A stretch of 64,000 nucleotides of DNA from Syntrophobacteraceae bacterium (GCA_025454175.1 JALOOX010000001.1:1-64000), one strand, 5' to 3'. Positions 1 through 10,874 are shown, numbered from the stretch's first letter. Translations and numbers: made by a program. The notes: generated by a model not told the origin, from the sequence alone.

Positions 1-1298
1 AGGGTGTGCGCCATGAAGAACGTGAGGTCGTAGCGGGGGCCGAAAACATCGAGGAGCCGCTCCATTTCCTTCGCCATCCGGTCCCGCTCCAGGGTTTTCA
101 GCAGGATCCTGGCCGCATGCTGCGGGAAATCCGTGTCGCGCGTGCGCTCCAGGAAATGGGCGCCGGGGACGATGGTATACACAGCCGGAACACCGATCTC
201 CGGGTGCGTCACGTTGACCACGAAGACTTCGAGGCCGATGCGCGCGAGGGCCTCAACGCACCGGTCGATTTCAACCCGCAGGTTGTCATGATCCAGGTTG
301 GACAGCGCGGTGATGGGGACTTTCGCGCCATTGCCCATCAAGTAGCGCGCCTCCTCGAGACGGGAGTACTTGGGGAGAGTCGGCTTGTATGAGGTGTGCG
401 TCTGAAAATCACCCGCCAGCTGCGCGATTTCCGTGAGAGCGCGACACAGGGATTTTTCCGGGTTGGGCGTGGTCCCCGCCGTGAAGACGATTTCGCTCTT
501 TTCGGGAAATGTCGACGGATCGTAGGCCAGGGCTCCCACGGTTGGTATTCCAGTATCCAGGGAAAAATCGAGGAGGTGCAGCTGGATGCCCTGCTGCAGG
601 AACTTCCGGACCAGCTCGACGGCGGCGGGGTCCCGCAGGCTTTCCGGGTCGATGGCAGGCGTTGGAAGCTCCCCGTGGCTCACCACGGAGCCCACATGCC
701 GTTCCACCACCTCACAGAGGCTTTGGAGGACGGCCTCCTCGAGGGTGTTGCCGGCGGCCGGACCATTGTATTCGTTGATGAGATAGAACCAATCGATGGG
801 AATCCACTGGTCTTCCCCCCGGGTGAGGTTCCTGGACATCACCCATCTCATGGGGAGGCCCTTGAGAAACTCGCGGCACAGGTGGTCCGGAGTGGATGCA
901 TCGTGGAGCGAGTGCTTGAGCATTTCCGGCTGAATGGCACTCGTGCTCAACTCCCCATGCACGTGAAAGGGAAACGGGTGGTTCTTCATGAACGAAAAAA
1001 AACTGAACCTCTCGATGAGCTCCATGAGGGCGCTGGCCTCGGACTGAGCAGGAGTGGCGCCCTTGCCCATCTGCTTTTGGGTTCCCGTCACCCGGCTGGC
1101 GTCCGGACCGCAAAGGCTGATGTAAACCGGAATTCCGAGCCGACCCGTATCGATGCGCATGGTCCGGGCCAGGATGCGGAGGTCGACGCGGTTCAGTCTT
1201 TCCTTGGCCCACTCGAGGGTCTCCTCGGGCGTGCGAGCCTTGTCCTGATCATGGCTGTAATTTTTGAAACAATCCTGAAGGATCACCCTAGATGACAT
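1..1298 (-). CDS. YcaO-domain protein (C-terminus truncated by window edge)
   Basis: Manual reverse-strand reading, not in ORF track because the stop is outside the window: MSSRVILQDCFKNYSHDQDKARTPEETLEWAKERLNRVDLRI... with YcaO-type motifs SEASALMELIERFSFF and NEYNGPAAGNTLEEAVLQSLCEVVERH. Confidence 0.85.
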   Translation of the reverse strand, partial: MSSRVILQDCFKNYSHDQDKARTPEETLEWAKERLNRVDLRILARTMRIDTGRLGIPVYISLCGPDASRVTGTQKQMGKGATPAQSEASALMELIERFSFFSFMKNHPFPFHVHGELSTSAIQPEMLKHSLHDASTPDHLCREFLKGLPMRWVMSRNLTRGEDQWIPIDWFYLINEYNGPAAGNTLEEAVLQSLCEVVERHVGSVVSHGELPTPAIDPESLRDPAAVELVRKFLQQGIQLHLLDFSLDTGIPTVGALAYDPSTFPEKSEIVFTAGTTPNPEKSLCRALTEIAQLAGDFQTHTSYKPTLPKYSRLEEARYLMGNGAKVPITALSNLDHDNLRVEIDRCVEALARIGLEVFVVNVTHPEIGVPAVYTIVPGAHFLERTRDTDFPQHAARILLKTLERDRMAKEMERLLDVFGPRYDLTFFMAHT

Positions 1299-1500
1299 GG
1301 CCTCTCCTGGAGCACGGGCTCGCACTGCAGCTTGTGGAGCCGCGCTCTGCTGACATGATGATGGATTTGGGGTCGATGGGCCCGACGGCAAAGAACGAAT
1401 GAAAGTGCGCGCTCAGGTGGCCGAATGCACCCGGCGGCCGGTCGACATCGACTTTCGGGAAGGAAAAACCGAGCAAAGGCGCAGCAATGTCCCGGGAGCC

Positions 1501-2391
1501 TCATGGAGTGGACCGCGCTCCGTCCGACTGATCCACCGACCGCCGTATCAGCTCCAACAGGACGTCTGCCGCGCGAGCGTTGTGAAAAGGGCGGGGGATT
1601 CCCTTGATTTTGACGAGCTCCGAAAAACTCCGCGGCCGGTTCGAAGCCAGCCGAAGCATGGCTTCATTGCTCATCACGCGGAAGGGAGCACGGTTTCGCC
1701 GGCGCGCCTCCATTTCGCGAAAAAGATAAAGCGCCTTCAGAATGCGCTTACCGGCGGGATCGAGCGACCTGGCTCCGTGGATGCGAATGAAGCTTTCGGC
1801 TCGAAAATCCCTTGCGGGTAGCTCCAGGTGGCAGGCTTTGTCGAAGGCCTCCACCGCGGCATCCCAGAGACCTTTCTCGACGAGGTCAGCCGCCAGCCTG
1901 TGCCGCAGCTCGATGAGATAGTGAGTATCCAGGCGCGCGTAGTCGATCTGCTCCGGGCTCAGCGGACGCCTCCCCCAATCGTATCGCTGCCACTTCTTAT
2001 TGAGTGAAACGCTGAAATGGTGGTCCAGGATCCTGGCCAGGCCGAGCTGGGAATAACCCAGGAGCTTGGCCGCGATGGCCGTATCGAAGAGGTTGGATAT
2101 CTCCAGGCTGAAGTCCCGCTTCAGTCCGACGAGATCGTTGGAGGCCGCGTGCAGCACCTTCTCTATGGCCGGGTTCTCGAGGACCTGCTTCAACCCCTCG
2201 AGGCTTTTGACCTCGAGAGGATCCACAATGTAATCCTGATCCAGCACGGAAATCTGAATGAGGCAGACCCGTTCGAAGTAGGCATAAAAACCGTTGGATT
2301 CCGTGTCCACGGCAATGAAGGGGGCCCTCGCCAGCTCCGCAAGCAGGCACTCAAAATCCGAATCGTTCCTGATGACAACAGCGGGGTTCAT
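1501..2391 (-). CDS. rnd: Ribonuclease D-like 3'-5' exonuclease (with HRDC-like region)
   Basis: FIAVDTESNGFYAYFERVCLIQIS, DLVGLKRDF, YARLDTHYLIELRHRL (DEDD-type exonuclease motifs); start placed at MNPAVVIRND. Confidence 0.85.
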   Translation of the reverse strand: MNPAVVIRNDSDFECLLAELARAPFIAVDTESNGFYAYFERVCLIQISVLDQDYIVDPLEVKSLEGLKQVLENPAIEKVLHAASNDLVGLKRDFSLEISNLFDTAIAAKLLGYSQLGLARILDHHFSVSLNKKWQRYDWGRRPLSPEQIDYARLDTHYLIELRHRLAADLVEKGLWDAAVEAFDKACHLELPARDFRAESFIRIHGARSLDPAGKRILKALYLFREMEARRRNRAPFRVMSNEAMLRLASNRPRSFSELVKIKGIPRPFHNARAADVLLELIRRSVDQSDGARSTP

Positions 2392-2417
2392 ACCCGACTT
2401 TTCAGCTTCCTGTCCAC

Positions 2418-3215
2418 ATGGTAAAAGTAGCGCCGAAGCGAGGTCACAAGATGCCCGGAAGACGCAAAAAAAAGACACCATCTCACGCTCGTCCCTCGGC
2501 GAAGCGCTCCGGGCCTCATGGCTTCTATACCCCCTTTGTCGATTTGGATCAACAGCTTACCATGGGATCTCCCCCGGCCGGGAAGGATTCCGCTCATGCA
2601 TCGCCGGGGAGCATGGCCATCACCCCCATGAAGGCAGAAGAACAGGAGGAATGCCTTTTTCTGCAAGCCATGTCCGGCGTGACCCCCCTGGACCGAAACG
2701 GTCGCGAGAGAGTACCCCCGCCACCCCCGACCCAGTCTCCACCACGGTTCCTCTCCCTCGAGGAAGAGGAGGTTCAGAATCACCTCCTCCGACTGGTGGA
2801 GGGGGAGCTGGACTTCGAAATCTCTCTTTCGGATGAATACATCGATGGCGCCGTAACGGGACTTTCGCCGCGAGTCCTCAAAAAGCTTCGGCACGGTGAA
2901 TTCAGCTACCAGGACCACCTCGATCTGCACCGAATGACCCGTGCCGAAGCCCGGGAAGTCGTGACGCGATTCATCCTCGAGTCCTTCGCCAGGGGGTGCC
3001 GTTGCGTGCTCATCGTGTGCGGGCGAGGCCTCAATTCACAGGACAAGGAGCCCGTGCTCAAACAAAGCCTGGTGATCTGGCTCACCCAGGCACCCATGAA
3101 ACGCGTCGTTCTTGCCTTCGCGTCGGCACGGTCTTACGATGGAGGCGCGGGAGCATTCTACGTGCTGCTGCGGCGCAATCAGGGCAAGGTGTGTTTTTCC
3201 GTACCGGCGCGCTGA
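2418..3215 (+). CDS. Smr-domain (MutS2 C-terminal-like) endonuclease family protein
   Basis: HLDLHRMTRAEAREVVTRFILESFARGCRCVLIVCGRGLNSQ...LKQSLVIWL: Smr signature. Confidence 0.85.
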   Translation: MVKVAPKRGHKMPGRRKKKTPSHARPSAKRSGPHGFYTPFVDLDQQLTMGSPPAGKDSAHASPGSMAITPMKAEEQEECLFLQAMSGVTPLDRNGRERVPPPPPTQSPPRFLSLEEEEVQNHLLRLVEGELDFEISLSDEYIDGAVTGLSPRVLKKLRHGEFSYQDHLDLHRMTRAEAREVVTRFILESFARGCRCVLIVCGRGLNSQDKEPVLKQSLVIWLTQAPMKRVVLAFASARSYDGGAGAFYVLLRRNQGKVCFSVPAR

Positions 3216-3297
3216 ACGAGGGGCGGGGGCACGAGAGCGGAGGTCCGGGAGGGCGACGGAGTCCAGAGGCTCGGGCACGGACCACCTGAGTGCAAAT

Positions 3298-3753
3298 TCA
3301 CAGGCAGGCCTTTCCGGTGATTTCCTGGATCGTGACCCGGATGATGAGCGTCCTGTCCAGTGAAGCCTCCGAAAATGGCTCCTCTGGCACCCCGTACTGC
3401 CTCATGATCCATCCCAGGGCCTGCTCCCTCGATCCCGGGTCCCGTATGAGCTCGGCCGTTCCGAAGCCCACGACGCTCTCGTATTTCATTCCCCAGCCGC
3501 AGGGCCGATCCGAAGGAGTTACCTCGTGCAGGATGTCGAATTCGAAACAGGCCAGGTTGTTGCTCCCGAGAATATCGATCTTCCTTCCTTGAGCGGCGGC
3601 GTGGAGATAAAGATGCGCTCCATCGTATCCGAAGCACATGGGAACGATATAAGGCAACCCTCCGTGGCACAGCCCCAGTCGACACACCCGGCTCCTTCGG
3701 ATGATGTCGTCGATGGCACGACGATCCATGATTTCCCGGTCACTTCGACGCAT
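3298..3753 (-). CDS. Pyridoxamine 5'-phosphate oxidase-related / NimA-like flavin-binding protein
   Basis: MDRRAIDDIIRRSRVCRLGLCHGGLPYIVPMCFGYDGAHLYLHAAAQGRKIDIL family signature; GGAAAGGAG RBS upstream of MRRSDRE. Confidence 0.8.
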   Translation of the reverse strand: MRRSDREIMDRRAIDDIIRRSRVCRLGLCHGGLPYIVPMCFGYDGAHLYLHAAAQGRKIDILGSNNLACFEFDILHEVTPSDRPCGWGMKYESVVGFGTAELIRDPGSREQALGWIMRQYGVPEEPFSEASLDRTLIIRVTIQEITGKACL

Positions 3754-3855
3754 GGCGAGTGGGGCTCCTTTCCGGTCACCCTGAACGCGCGGCATGAGAA
3801 AAGGCGAATGGTGACGGCATGTGATCCTCGGAATTCAGGACGGTGACGGCACATC

Positions 3856-4539
3856 ATGGAAGCACGGGATAAGAGCACCTCCCCACGCAGTCGATTGAAG
3901 CCCAGGGTTTTGACCATTCTCATTCTCGCCGCCTTCCTGAGCCTGGGAGCCGACGGACGGCGGACGGGGGAAATGACTGGCCGGCCGGTGTCCGACGCAT
4001 CTGATCGGGAAGCGGTTCAATGGTCGGATCCCCCCTTGCGCAGCCAGGATTTCTTCGATGGACTGCCGGGGGTCCTGGCCGATGTCGCGGCGGACACCCT
4101 GGCGGAAGCCATCCGGTATTCGCGAGATCGCGCCCTCACCTCGTCCAGGCCCATCCCCGATCGGGTCAGGCGAGCGCTGGTGCCGTATTTCGATCCGCTC
4201 CTCCTCGACAGGGTCCGTTACACCACCGACTGGTCGGTATCCGCCAACGGCACGCTCCAGCGACTGATCATGATGAACGATCATGTACAGGCCATCACTC
4301 TCGACGACGTCATCGTATTCCGCGACCGGCGCTCGGCGGACGACCTGTTTCTCTGGTCCCACGAACTGAAGCACGTCGAGCAGTACCAGCGCTGGGGGAT
4401 CCCCCGGTTTGCCCGCCTGTACCTGCTGGACCACCGGCAGGTCGAGCGGGAAGCCGACGAGCACGCCGTTCATGTCTATCGAAAGCTCCTCGAAAAACAC
4501 TACAACCTGCCTCCCGCCGAAAGACCGAAGCCCCCGTGA
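3856..4539 (+). CDS. DUF4157-like (eCIS-core-type) putative secreted metallopeptidase-like protein
   Basis: N-terminal hydrophobic segment VLTILILAAFLSLGA; core LFLWSHELKHVEQYQRWG resembling the DUF4157 HELxHxxQ motif. Confidence 0.6.
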   Translation: MEARDKSTSPRSRLKPRVLTILILAAFLSLGADGRRTGEMTGRPVSDASDREAVQWSDPPLRSQDFFDGLPGVLADVAADTLAEAIRYSRDRALTSSRPIPDRVRRALVPYFDPLLLDRVRYTTDWSVSANGTLQRLIMMNDHVQAITLDDVIVFRDRRSADDLFLWSHELKHVEQYQRWGIPRFARLYLLDHRQVEREADEHAVHVYRKLLEKHYNLPPAERPKPP

Positions 4540-4778
4540 TCCTCCTTCGAAGGCTCACCGCCCGCCGGCAACAAGCTGCGTGCGATCCCATCGTTGAGGC
4601 GCCGTGCCCGGCCCACCCTCGATGCCTCTCCGGGCATTCCCGTGACGATGATCGGCAGGCTCCACGAAGGTCAAGACGGACCGGAGGCCAGGACCCTTTC
4701 CATGGCCGGTGCGACGTGAAGGCCGTGCTTTCGGGCAAGCTCCGGACGTTCCAGACGGTGTCACGCGGGGAGAAATGT

Positions 4779-4801
4779 CTCTCCCGCCGGAGGCGGGAGA
4801 G
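4779..4801. terminator. Perfect 10-bp hairpin between convergent genes
   Basis: ctctcccgcc-gga-ggcgggagag; lies between + gene ending 4539 and - gene ending 4892; no clear U-tract. Confidence 0.4.
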
Positions 4802-4891
4802 GCGGGGAAACGATCCGACCGGGCCCGGTTGAGTCCTCCCGACCTCGATCGACTTGAGGAAGGACGCTCTGGAGGCAACCGAAAGGTGAGC

Positions 4892-5353
4892 CTAGTCCCA
4901 GGTCAGGATTTCGTCGTCGTAGATGGTCTCGATCTTACGCTTGTGCTTCATCTCTTCCGTCGCCAGAAGCTCGAACACCTTGGCCGTCTTCTCGTGCATG
5001 CACTTGGTCTTCCAGGCCGCGTAGAAGGCATGGGCCTTCTCTTCCTTCTTCATGGCCATGGTCAAGGCTTCCTGGTACGTGATGTCGTCGGAGAATTTCA
5101 CATCCACCAGAAAGTCGCTGATCTTCAGATCCTCGACCTGATCCAGCTTCACCTCATCCAGTTTGAAAGGGTTCAGGTCCACCAGCAGGTCTTTGTGGCG
5201 CTGCTCCTCATCCGCCATCTCCTGGAAGAAGGTCTTGATCCCGGGGTTCTTGGCTCTGTTGGCGCACTGCTGATAAAATTCCTTGGCCTTCTCCTCACGG
5301 TCAATGGCGAAGTTTATGACATCATCCATCGAAGTACAGGACACCGTAACCAT
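4892..5353 (-). CDS. Ferritin-like / rubrerythrin-type diiron protein (no rubredoxin domain)
   Basis: MVTVSCTSMDDVINFAIDREEKAKEFYQQCANRAKNPGIKTFFQEMADEEQRHKDLL...; AGGAGG RBS immediately upstream. Confidence 0.85.
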   Translation of the reverse strand: MVTVSCTSMDDVINFAIDREEKAKEFYQQCANRAKNPGIKTFFQEMADEEQRHKDLLVDLNPFKLDEVKLDQVEDLKISDFLVDVKFSDDITYQEALTMAMKKEEKAHAFYAAWKTKCMHEKTAKVFELLATEEMKHKRKIETIYDDEILTWD

Positions 5354-5539
5354 CACATCCTCCTTTTTTGGCATCGCACGCACATTGGGCAGATTTCCTC
5401 GGGCCTTGAACCTGAACCCTTTTCTTTCCCGTCCCCAGTAAACTCAAGCCGAGCCGGGAAGATCACGAGGCTCGACGCGCTTGCGGTCAGAAGCTCCAAT
5501 AAGTTAACCCATATCAGACCTCCTGCAACCTCACAAGCC

Positions 5540-7273
5540 CTACTTTGACTCGAACAGGGGCACAAAGGAGAAGCTGGCCACATCCACGAGCCCCAGGTCC
5601 GTGAGCTTCAATTCGGGAATGACGGGCAGGGCCAGGAAGGAAAGGGCCATGAACGGATTCGAAAGTGAGCAGCCCAGAGCCCGCGATCGGGCATTCAGTC
5701 GGTCGAAGCGCTCCACAACATCCCGCAGGGCCCCGTTGGACATGAGTCCACCGATGGGAAGGGGGAGAACCTCCAGGTCGCCATCCTCGGCACCCACGGC
5801 CATTCCGCCTCCGCAGGCGCGCACTGCCTCCGCAACTCGAAGGATGGCCGCGTCCGAAGCGCCGAGGCCAACCAGGTTGTGGGAGTCGTGGGCCACCGTT
5901 GTGGCCAGGGCTCCCCTCTTCAGTCCAAAGCCGGTGGCAAAGGCGACGGAAGGCTTCCTGCCCTCGACATAACGGTTCCAGACCACCAGCTTGAGCAGAT
6001 CGCGATCGACGTCAGGCATGGCGAGCCCGCCCGCCTTCCGGGGCTCCATGAAGAGCTTTCGGGTCAGGAGGGTCCCCTCCCGGGCCCCGATCACATGCAT
6101 CGGCCCCTCCTGCAAGGGTACTTTCAAATCCTCGGGCAGAATCCGCGTGATTCGCATGGGGCTGGCCGGCACCGCCGGAGCTGGCCACGAAGTCGGATCC
6201 ACCGACAGCTTCCCGTCCCTGACCACCTCCACCCCATCCTTGAAAACCAGAAGGGGATTCCAGGGGCTCAGGGTCGGACTCAGAGTCAAATCGGCGTGGA
6301 AACCCGGGGCGATGGCCCCGCGTCGTGAAAGCCCGAAGTACCGGGCAGGCGTCCATGAAGCGAGAGTGAGTGCGCGGACGGGCTCCATGCCCATGGACAT
6401 GGCCCGATTCACGATGGTGTTCATGTGCCCTTCCCGCCAGAGGTCATCCGGATGCCGATCGTCGCTCACGAACATGCATTGGGGCCAGGTCTGATCGCCC
6501 ACCACCGGCAGGAGAGCCGCGAGATCCTTGGACTGGCTGCCCTCCCTGATCATGATGGTCATGCCCCTGGCCAGCTTCTCGCGGGCTTCATCCAGGGACG
6601 TGCACTCATGGTCCGACCGGATGCCCGAGGAAACATAGCCGTTGAGACCGAGCCCCCCGAGTCCCGGGGCGTGTCCGTCCAAAACGACGTCACGGAACAT
6701 GAGGAGCTTTTCCATGATCTCCGGGACCCCCATGAGGACGCCGGGGAAGTTCATCACCTCGGCAAGCCCCAGAATCCTCGGATGCCCTTTGAAGCCGTGA
6801 AGATCGGCTGCTGACAGGCGAGCCCCGGAGGTCTCGAGGGGGGACGCCGGAACACAGCTCGGCAGGTTGAAATAGAAGTCGAGGGGAATCCCTTCCACCG
6901 CCTCCAGCAGATATCGAATCCCATCGAGACCGTAGACATTGGCCAGTTCGTGGGGATCCGCCACGACGGCGGTGGTTCCCCATGGAAGCACCGCCGCTGC
7001 AAACTGAGCAGGGCTCAGCATCGTGCTCTCGATGTGAATGTGCCCGTCGATGAAACCGGGGCAGGCGAACATTCCTTGGGCCTCCATGGAGCGCTCGGCC
7101 TCGTAATCCCCCCAGCCGACGATGAAGCCGGCGTCGATTCCAAGGTTGACGGTTTCAATCGCTCCCGAGAACACGTTCACCATTCGGCAGCCCCGAATGC
7201 AGAAATCCACCGGTCGATGGCCCCGGGCCGCATCGATCAGCCGCCCTAGGTTCTCAACACTCCAGTCTCTCAT
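5540..7273 (-). CDS. ade: Adenine deaminase
   Basis: Full-length amidohydrolase: GFIDGHIHIESTMLSPAQFAAAVLPWGTTAVVADPHELANVYG, VSDDRHPDDL, VAHDSHNLVGLGA. Confidence 0.95.
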   Translation of the reverse strand: MRDWSVENLGRLIDAARGHRPVDFCIRGCRMVNVFSGAIETVNLGIDAGFIVGWGDYEAERSMEAQGMFACPGFIDGHIHIESTMLSPAQFAAAVLPWGTTAVVADPHELANVYGLDGIRYLLEAVEGIPLDFYFNLPSCVPASPLETSGARLSAADLHGFKGHPRILGLAEVMNFPGVLMGVPEIMEKLLMFRDVVLDGHAPGLGGLGLNGYVSSGIRSDHECTSLDEAREKLARGMTIMIREGSQSKDLAALLPVVGDQTWPQCMFVSDDRHPDDLWREGHMNTIVNRAMSMGMEPVRALTLASWTPARYFGLSRRGAIAPGFHADLTLSPTLSPWNPLLVFKDGVEVVRDGKLSVDPTSWPAPAVPASPMRITRILPEDLKVPLQEGPMHVIGAREGTLLTRKLFMEPRKAGGLAMPDVDRDLLKLVVWNRYVEGRKPSVAFATGFGLKRGALATTVAHDSHNLVGLGASDAAILRVAEAVRACGGGMAVGAEDGDLEVLPLPIGGLMSNGALRDVVERFDRLNARSRALGCSLSNPFMALSFLALPVIPELKLTDLGLVDVASFSFVPLFESK

Positions 7274-7607
7274 CGAAATCTCCTCCGATTCATCGTGAGG
7301 GCAAGCGCCCTCTCCCGGGGTCTCAAACCGGCAAGCCTCTCAACTGGAAGGAGCAGAAAGAAGGTCAAGGCCCCATGTCCCGGGGACTGCTCTCCGGCAA
7401 CCGTCGATGATTCACACAGCTTCCGTCAAACTCTGCTCGCGGGAGAGGGCATCGGTGTGCTCGGCCGCCGAGGCACCGGGCAAAGGTGAGTGGGCGTGGG
7501 GGAGGGACGCCTCCGGGGGGCATGGGGGGCGATGGGGCGAAAGGCTCCGTCGTCTCCCGAAGACTCCGGACCGGAGAAACCCCGCACTCCCCTTGCTTCG
7601 AGGATCG

Positions 7608-8105
7608 TCACATCTTGTATTTGCTGAAGTCGTCAGGATTCAGTTTCTCCAGCATCTCGGACCACTTGTCCTGATTCTCCTTGTCGAATACGGGACGCGT
7701 TTCGTCGGCAGTCTTGAGGGACTTTGAGAGGACGTCCTCATTCACAAAGATGGGCGCATTGGTCCGGAGGGCGATGGCAATGGCATCGCTCGGGCGAGCA
7801 TCGATGGAGCTGAGTCGGTCCTGATCCCTCAGGTAGATCAGGGCGTAGTAGGTGTTGTTTCGCAAGTCGCAGACCTCTATGCGCTCCACCTTGACCTGCA
7901 GGTGATCCAGGCAGTTCTTCATGAGATCGTGTGTCATGGGGCGGGGAAACTGGATCTTCTCGAGCTCGGTGGCAATGGAGGTCGCTTCAAGGAGACCGAT
8001 CCAGATGGGCAGTGATTTCTGGTCCTGGGGGTCTTTCAGAATCACGATGGGGGTGTTGGTCTGAGGGTCCATGACCAGACCCGACACGATCATCTCTCTA
8101 TACAT
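7608..8105 (-). CDS. Bifunctional nuclease family (DUF151) protein
   Basis: MYREMIVSGLVMDPQTNTPIVILKDPQDQKSLPIWIGLLEATSIATELE...DARPSDAIAIALRTNAPIFV. Confidence 0.9.
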   Translation of the reverse strand: MYREMIVSGLVMDPQTNTPIVILKDPQDQKSLPIWIGLLEATSIATELEKIQFPRPMTHDLMKNCLDHLQVKVERIEVCDLRNNTYYALIYLRDQDRLSSIDARPSDAIAIALRTNAPIFVNEDVLSKSLKTADETRPVFDKENQDKWSEMLEKLNPDDFSKYKM

Positions 8106-8371
8106 AACGGCTCCTTTGGTTTGGAAGACCCGCGAGGGGCATCAGACCGATTCATGTCTGAAACTCGCCCTTCCGAATGGCGACCGCTCCATCATATCAC
8201 CAGAGCAAAAGAACGAAACCCCCTTTTTCAAAGGCTGTCCTCGATGCGGCCCCGGTGGCCCGCTGAAATTCCCGGGGCAGGGCCGGCGAGGCTCGGAGCC
8301 CTGACAGCCATCCGGACCGAGCTGCAGGCCGCACCCCCCGGATCACGCCATGAGCACGATGCCCGGATTTC

Positions 8372-8806
8372 TCACTCCCCGATGATCTTGACCAGGACCC
8401 GTTTCTTCCTGCGCCCGTCGAACTCACCGTAGAAGATACGCTCCCAGGTTCCCAGGTCCAAACGCCCCCCGGTCACCGCCACCACCACCTCGCGCCCCAT
8501 CACCTGCCGCTTCATGTGAGCGTCGGCGTTGTCCTCTCCCACATTGTGCCGATACTGGCTCACCGGCTCATGGGGAGCCAGCTTTTCGAGCCAGACCTCG
8601 TAGTCGTGATGGAGTCCCGGCTCGTCGTCATTGATGAAGACCGACGCCGTGATGTGCATGGCATTGCACAGCACCAGGCCTTCCCGGATGCCGCTCTCCC
8701 GAAGGCATGTCTCCACCTGGGGCGTGATGTTGATGAACGCCCGGCGGGACGGCACGTTGAACCACAACTCCTTGCGATAGGACTTCAAAGGCTCTCCTGC
8801 GTTCAC
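8372..8806 (-). CDS. YjbQ/UPF0047 family protein
   Basis: [41 protein letters not shown]...[35 protein letters not shown]. Confidence 0.9.
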   Translation of the reverse strand: MNAGEPLKSYRKELWFNVPSRRAFINITPQVETCLRESGIREGLVLCNAMHITASVFINDDEPGLHHDYEVWLEKLAPHEPVSQYRHNVGEDNADAHMKRQVMGREVVVAVTGGRLDLGTWERIFYGEFDGRRKKRVLVKIIGE

Positions 8807-8851
8807 AACTCCAGCCTAAGGAACCCAGTTCACGGACAAGCTCTCAGCCGA

Positions 8852-10597
8852 TCATTCCGGCATGTAAGGCAAACCATCCAGCGAAGGCTTCAGCTTCTCG
8901 AGAAGCTCCGGGAGTAGCCCAGCGAGCTCGTCGCGCCCACAGATGATGACCTCCCCGGTCCGCCTCACCTTGATTTCCAGCTGATCGCCCTTGACCAATT
9001 TCTGGCTCACCACGACTCGAATGGGGATCCCGAGAAGGTCTGCGTCCTTCAGCTTGACCCCGGGAGACTCGTCCCGGTCATCGAAGAGCACCTCGTAGCG
9101 GTCCTTGAGCTCCTCGTAAATCCTTTCAGCGGTGCCGATGACCGCTTCTTTCTGCCCAAGAGCCGTCAGAACCAGCTGAAAAGGGGCCACGGTCACCGGG
9201 AAGATCATGCCCGAGTCGTCATGCCATTGCTCCACGGCCGCCGCCATGAGCCGCTCGACCCCTATCCCGTAACAACCCATGATGACGCGCTGCTGGGCGC
9301 CGGATGCATCGAGAAAGGTCACGTCCATGGTGTCGGGGGCCGTGTATTTGACTCCCAGCTTGAATGTATGCCCCAGCTCGATACCACGTTTGATCTCCAA
9401 AATTCCTCCGGCACAGCTTGCGCAGGGGTCGCCGTGGCGGACTTCGGCAATGTCGACGCACTCCGCCTCGGCGAAATCCCGTCCGAGCATCACATTCTTG
9501 AAATGCACATCGGGCTCGTTGCCTCCAGCAACGTAAAGAGCACCCTCCCCCACCGAGGTGTCCAGGATCAGCCGAACACTTCTCAAGCCAACGGGCGAGA
9601 GAAAGCCCCCGTGGAGGCCCCTGGCGGTCAACGCTTCCTCGGAAGCCATTTCGAGCTTTATGGCTTTCAGATGGTTGGTGAGCTTGGTCTCGGATACACT
9701 GTAATCCCCGCGGATGGATGCCAGAACCAGCTGGCCGTCTGCTTCGTATGCAACGGTTTTCAGGAAGCGGTCCTCGGCAATGTTGAAAAAAGCCATGAGA
9801 TCGGCGATGGTCCTGACCCCCGGAGTCCCCACCCTTTCCATCGGAGGCTGCAGGTCGAGGGATTCCTCCCTCATGGTCTTGATTCCCACGGCCTTCTCGG
9901 TGTTGGCCCTGTAGTCGCACCGGGAGCAGACCACGAACCGGTCTTCGCCGTGGGGGGACTCCAGCATGAATTCATGGGATCCAGTACCCCCCATGATGCC
10001 CGAATCGGCTTCGATGGGCACCGTCTTCAGGCCGGCCCGCGCGAAAATCCTCAAATATGCATTAAAAATCCTGGGGTAATAGGCGTCCAGGTCATCGAAG
10101 TCCGCGTGAAAACTGTAGGCGTCCTTCATGAAGAACTCGCGCACCCTCAGAAGACCAGCCCTGGGGCGCGCTTCATCGCGGATCTTCGTCTGGATCTGGT
10201 AGAGCATGACCGGCAGGTCGCGATAGGACTTGAGAAATGCCTTGGCGATTTCAGTGATCACCTCCTCGTGAGTCATGGCCAGGACAAACTCCCGGTCCTT
10301 CCTGTCCTTGATGCGGAAAAGCTCCTGCCCGATGTCGTAGTAACGCTTCGTCTTCTTCCAAAGCTCCGCGGGATTCAGAACGGGCATGGTGACCTCCATG
10401 CCGCCGATGGCATCGAGCTCCTCTCGAATGATCGTCTTGATCTTCTCCGCCACGCGGTGGCCCAGCGGCAGCAGCGAGTACAGTCCCGCAGCCACCGGGT
10501 GGATGTAACAGCCCCGCAGAAGGTTGATGTGAGAGGGTGTTTCGGCTTCCTTGGGCACTTCATAGAGAGTGTGAATGAAATACTTTGAATAGCGCAT
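8852..10597 (-). CDS. proS: Prolyl-tRNA synthetase
   Basis: [53 protein letters not shown]... class II aaRS with ProRS YbaK-like insertion; start trimmed from the ORF track. Confidence 0.95.
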   Translation of the reverse strand: MRYSKYFIHTLYEVPKEAETPSHINLLRGCYIHPVAAGLYSLLPLGHRVAEKIKTIIREELDAIGGMEVTMPVLNPAELWKKTKRYYDIGQELFRIKDRKDREFVLAMTHEEVITEIAKAFLKSYRDLPVMLYQIQTKIRDEARPRAGLLRVREFFMKDAYSFHADFDDLDAYYPRIFNAYLRIFARAGLKTVPIEADSGIMGGTGSHEFMLESPHGEDRFVVCSRCDYRANTEKAVGIKTMREESLDLQPPMERVGTPGVRTIADLMAFFNIAEDRFLKTVAYEADGQLVLASIRGDYSVSETKLTNHLKAIKLEMASEEALTARGLHGGFLSPVGLRSVRLILDTSVGEGALYVAGGNEPDVHFKNVMLGRDFAEAECVDIAEVRHGDPCASCAGGILEIKRGIELGHTFKLGVKYTAPDTMDVTFLDASGAQQRVIMGCYGIGVERLMAAAVEQWHDDSGMIFPVTVAPFQLVLTALGQKEAVIGTAERIYEELKDRYEVLFDDRDESPGVKLKDADLLGIPIRVVVSQKLVKGDQLEIKVRRTGEVIICGRDELAGLLPELLEKLKPSLDGLPYMPE

Positions 10598-10845
10598 CCG
10601 CTCCCTCCGCTCGCGAAGTTCTCGACGTCCATTGCCGGTCTGTTGTTCATGATGCGGGTTCCGAACCCTTGAATGGCCGTGGCCCCATTGGTCCACGGCC
10701 AAGCATATTAGCGGACAAAAGGAAGGAATGCCAGTATGACCGAAGGCTGGAGCTTCACAAAAGAACAAGGAGCACGACGGGTCAGGCTGGATTGCGGCAG
10801 GCTGAAAACGCTGTTGGGGTGGGAGAGAATCGGCGCCTGGCTTCC

Positions 10846-10874
10846 TTGACAGTCAAGGGGCGTTTTATTAAATT
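10846..10874 (+). promoter_or_regulatory. Sigma-70-like promoter upstream of hsp20
   Basis: TTGACA-N17-TAAATT; -35 overlapped by palindrome CCTTGAC-A-GTCAAGG (10845-10859). Confidence 0.55.

Noticed and set aside
6-1295. Two adjacent plus-strand ORFs (128 and 299 aa) in the ORF track
   Set aside because: Opposite strand gives a continuous YcaO-domain protein that the track misses only because its stop is outside the window
7298-7313. Short hairpin gagggc-aagc-gccctc upstream of adenine deaminase, considered as part of a purine riboswitch
   Set aside because: Only a 6-bp stem; no three-way junction or conserved purine-aptamer loops visible
9221-10588. 455-aa plus-strand ORF
   Set aside because: Antisense to proS
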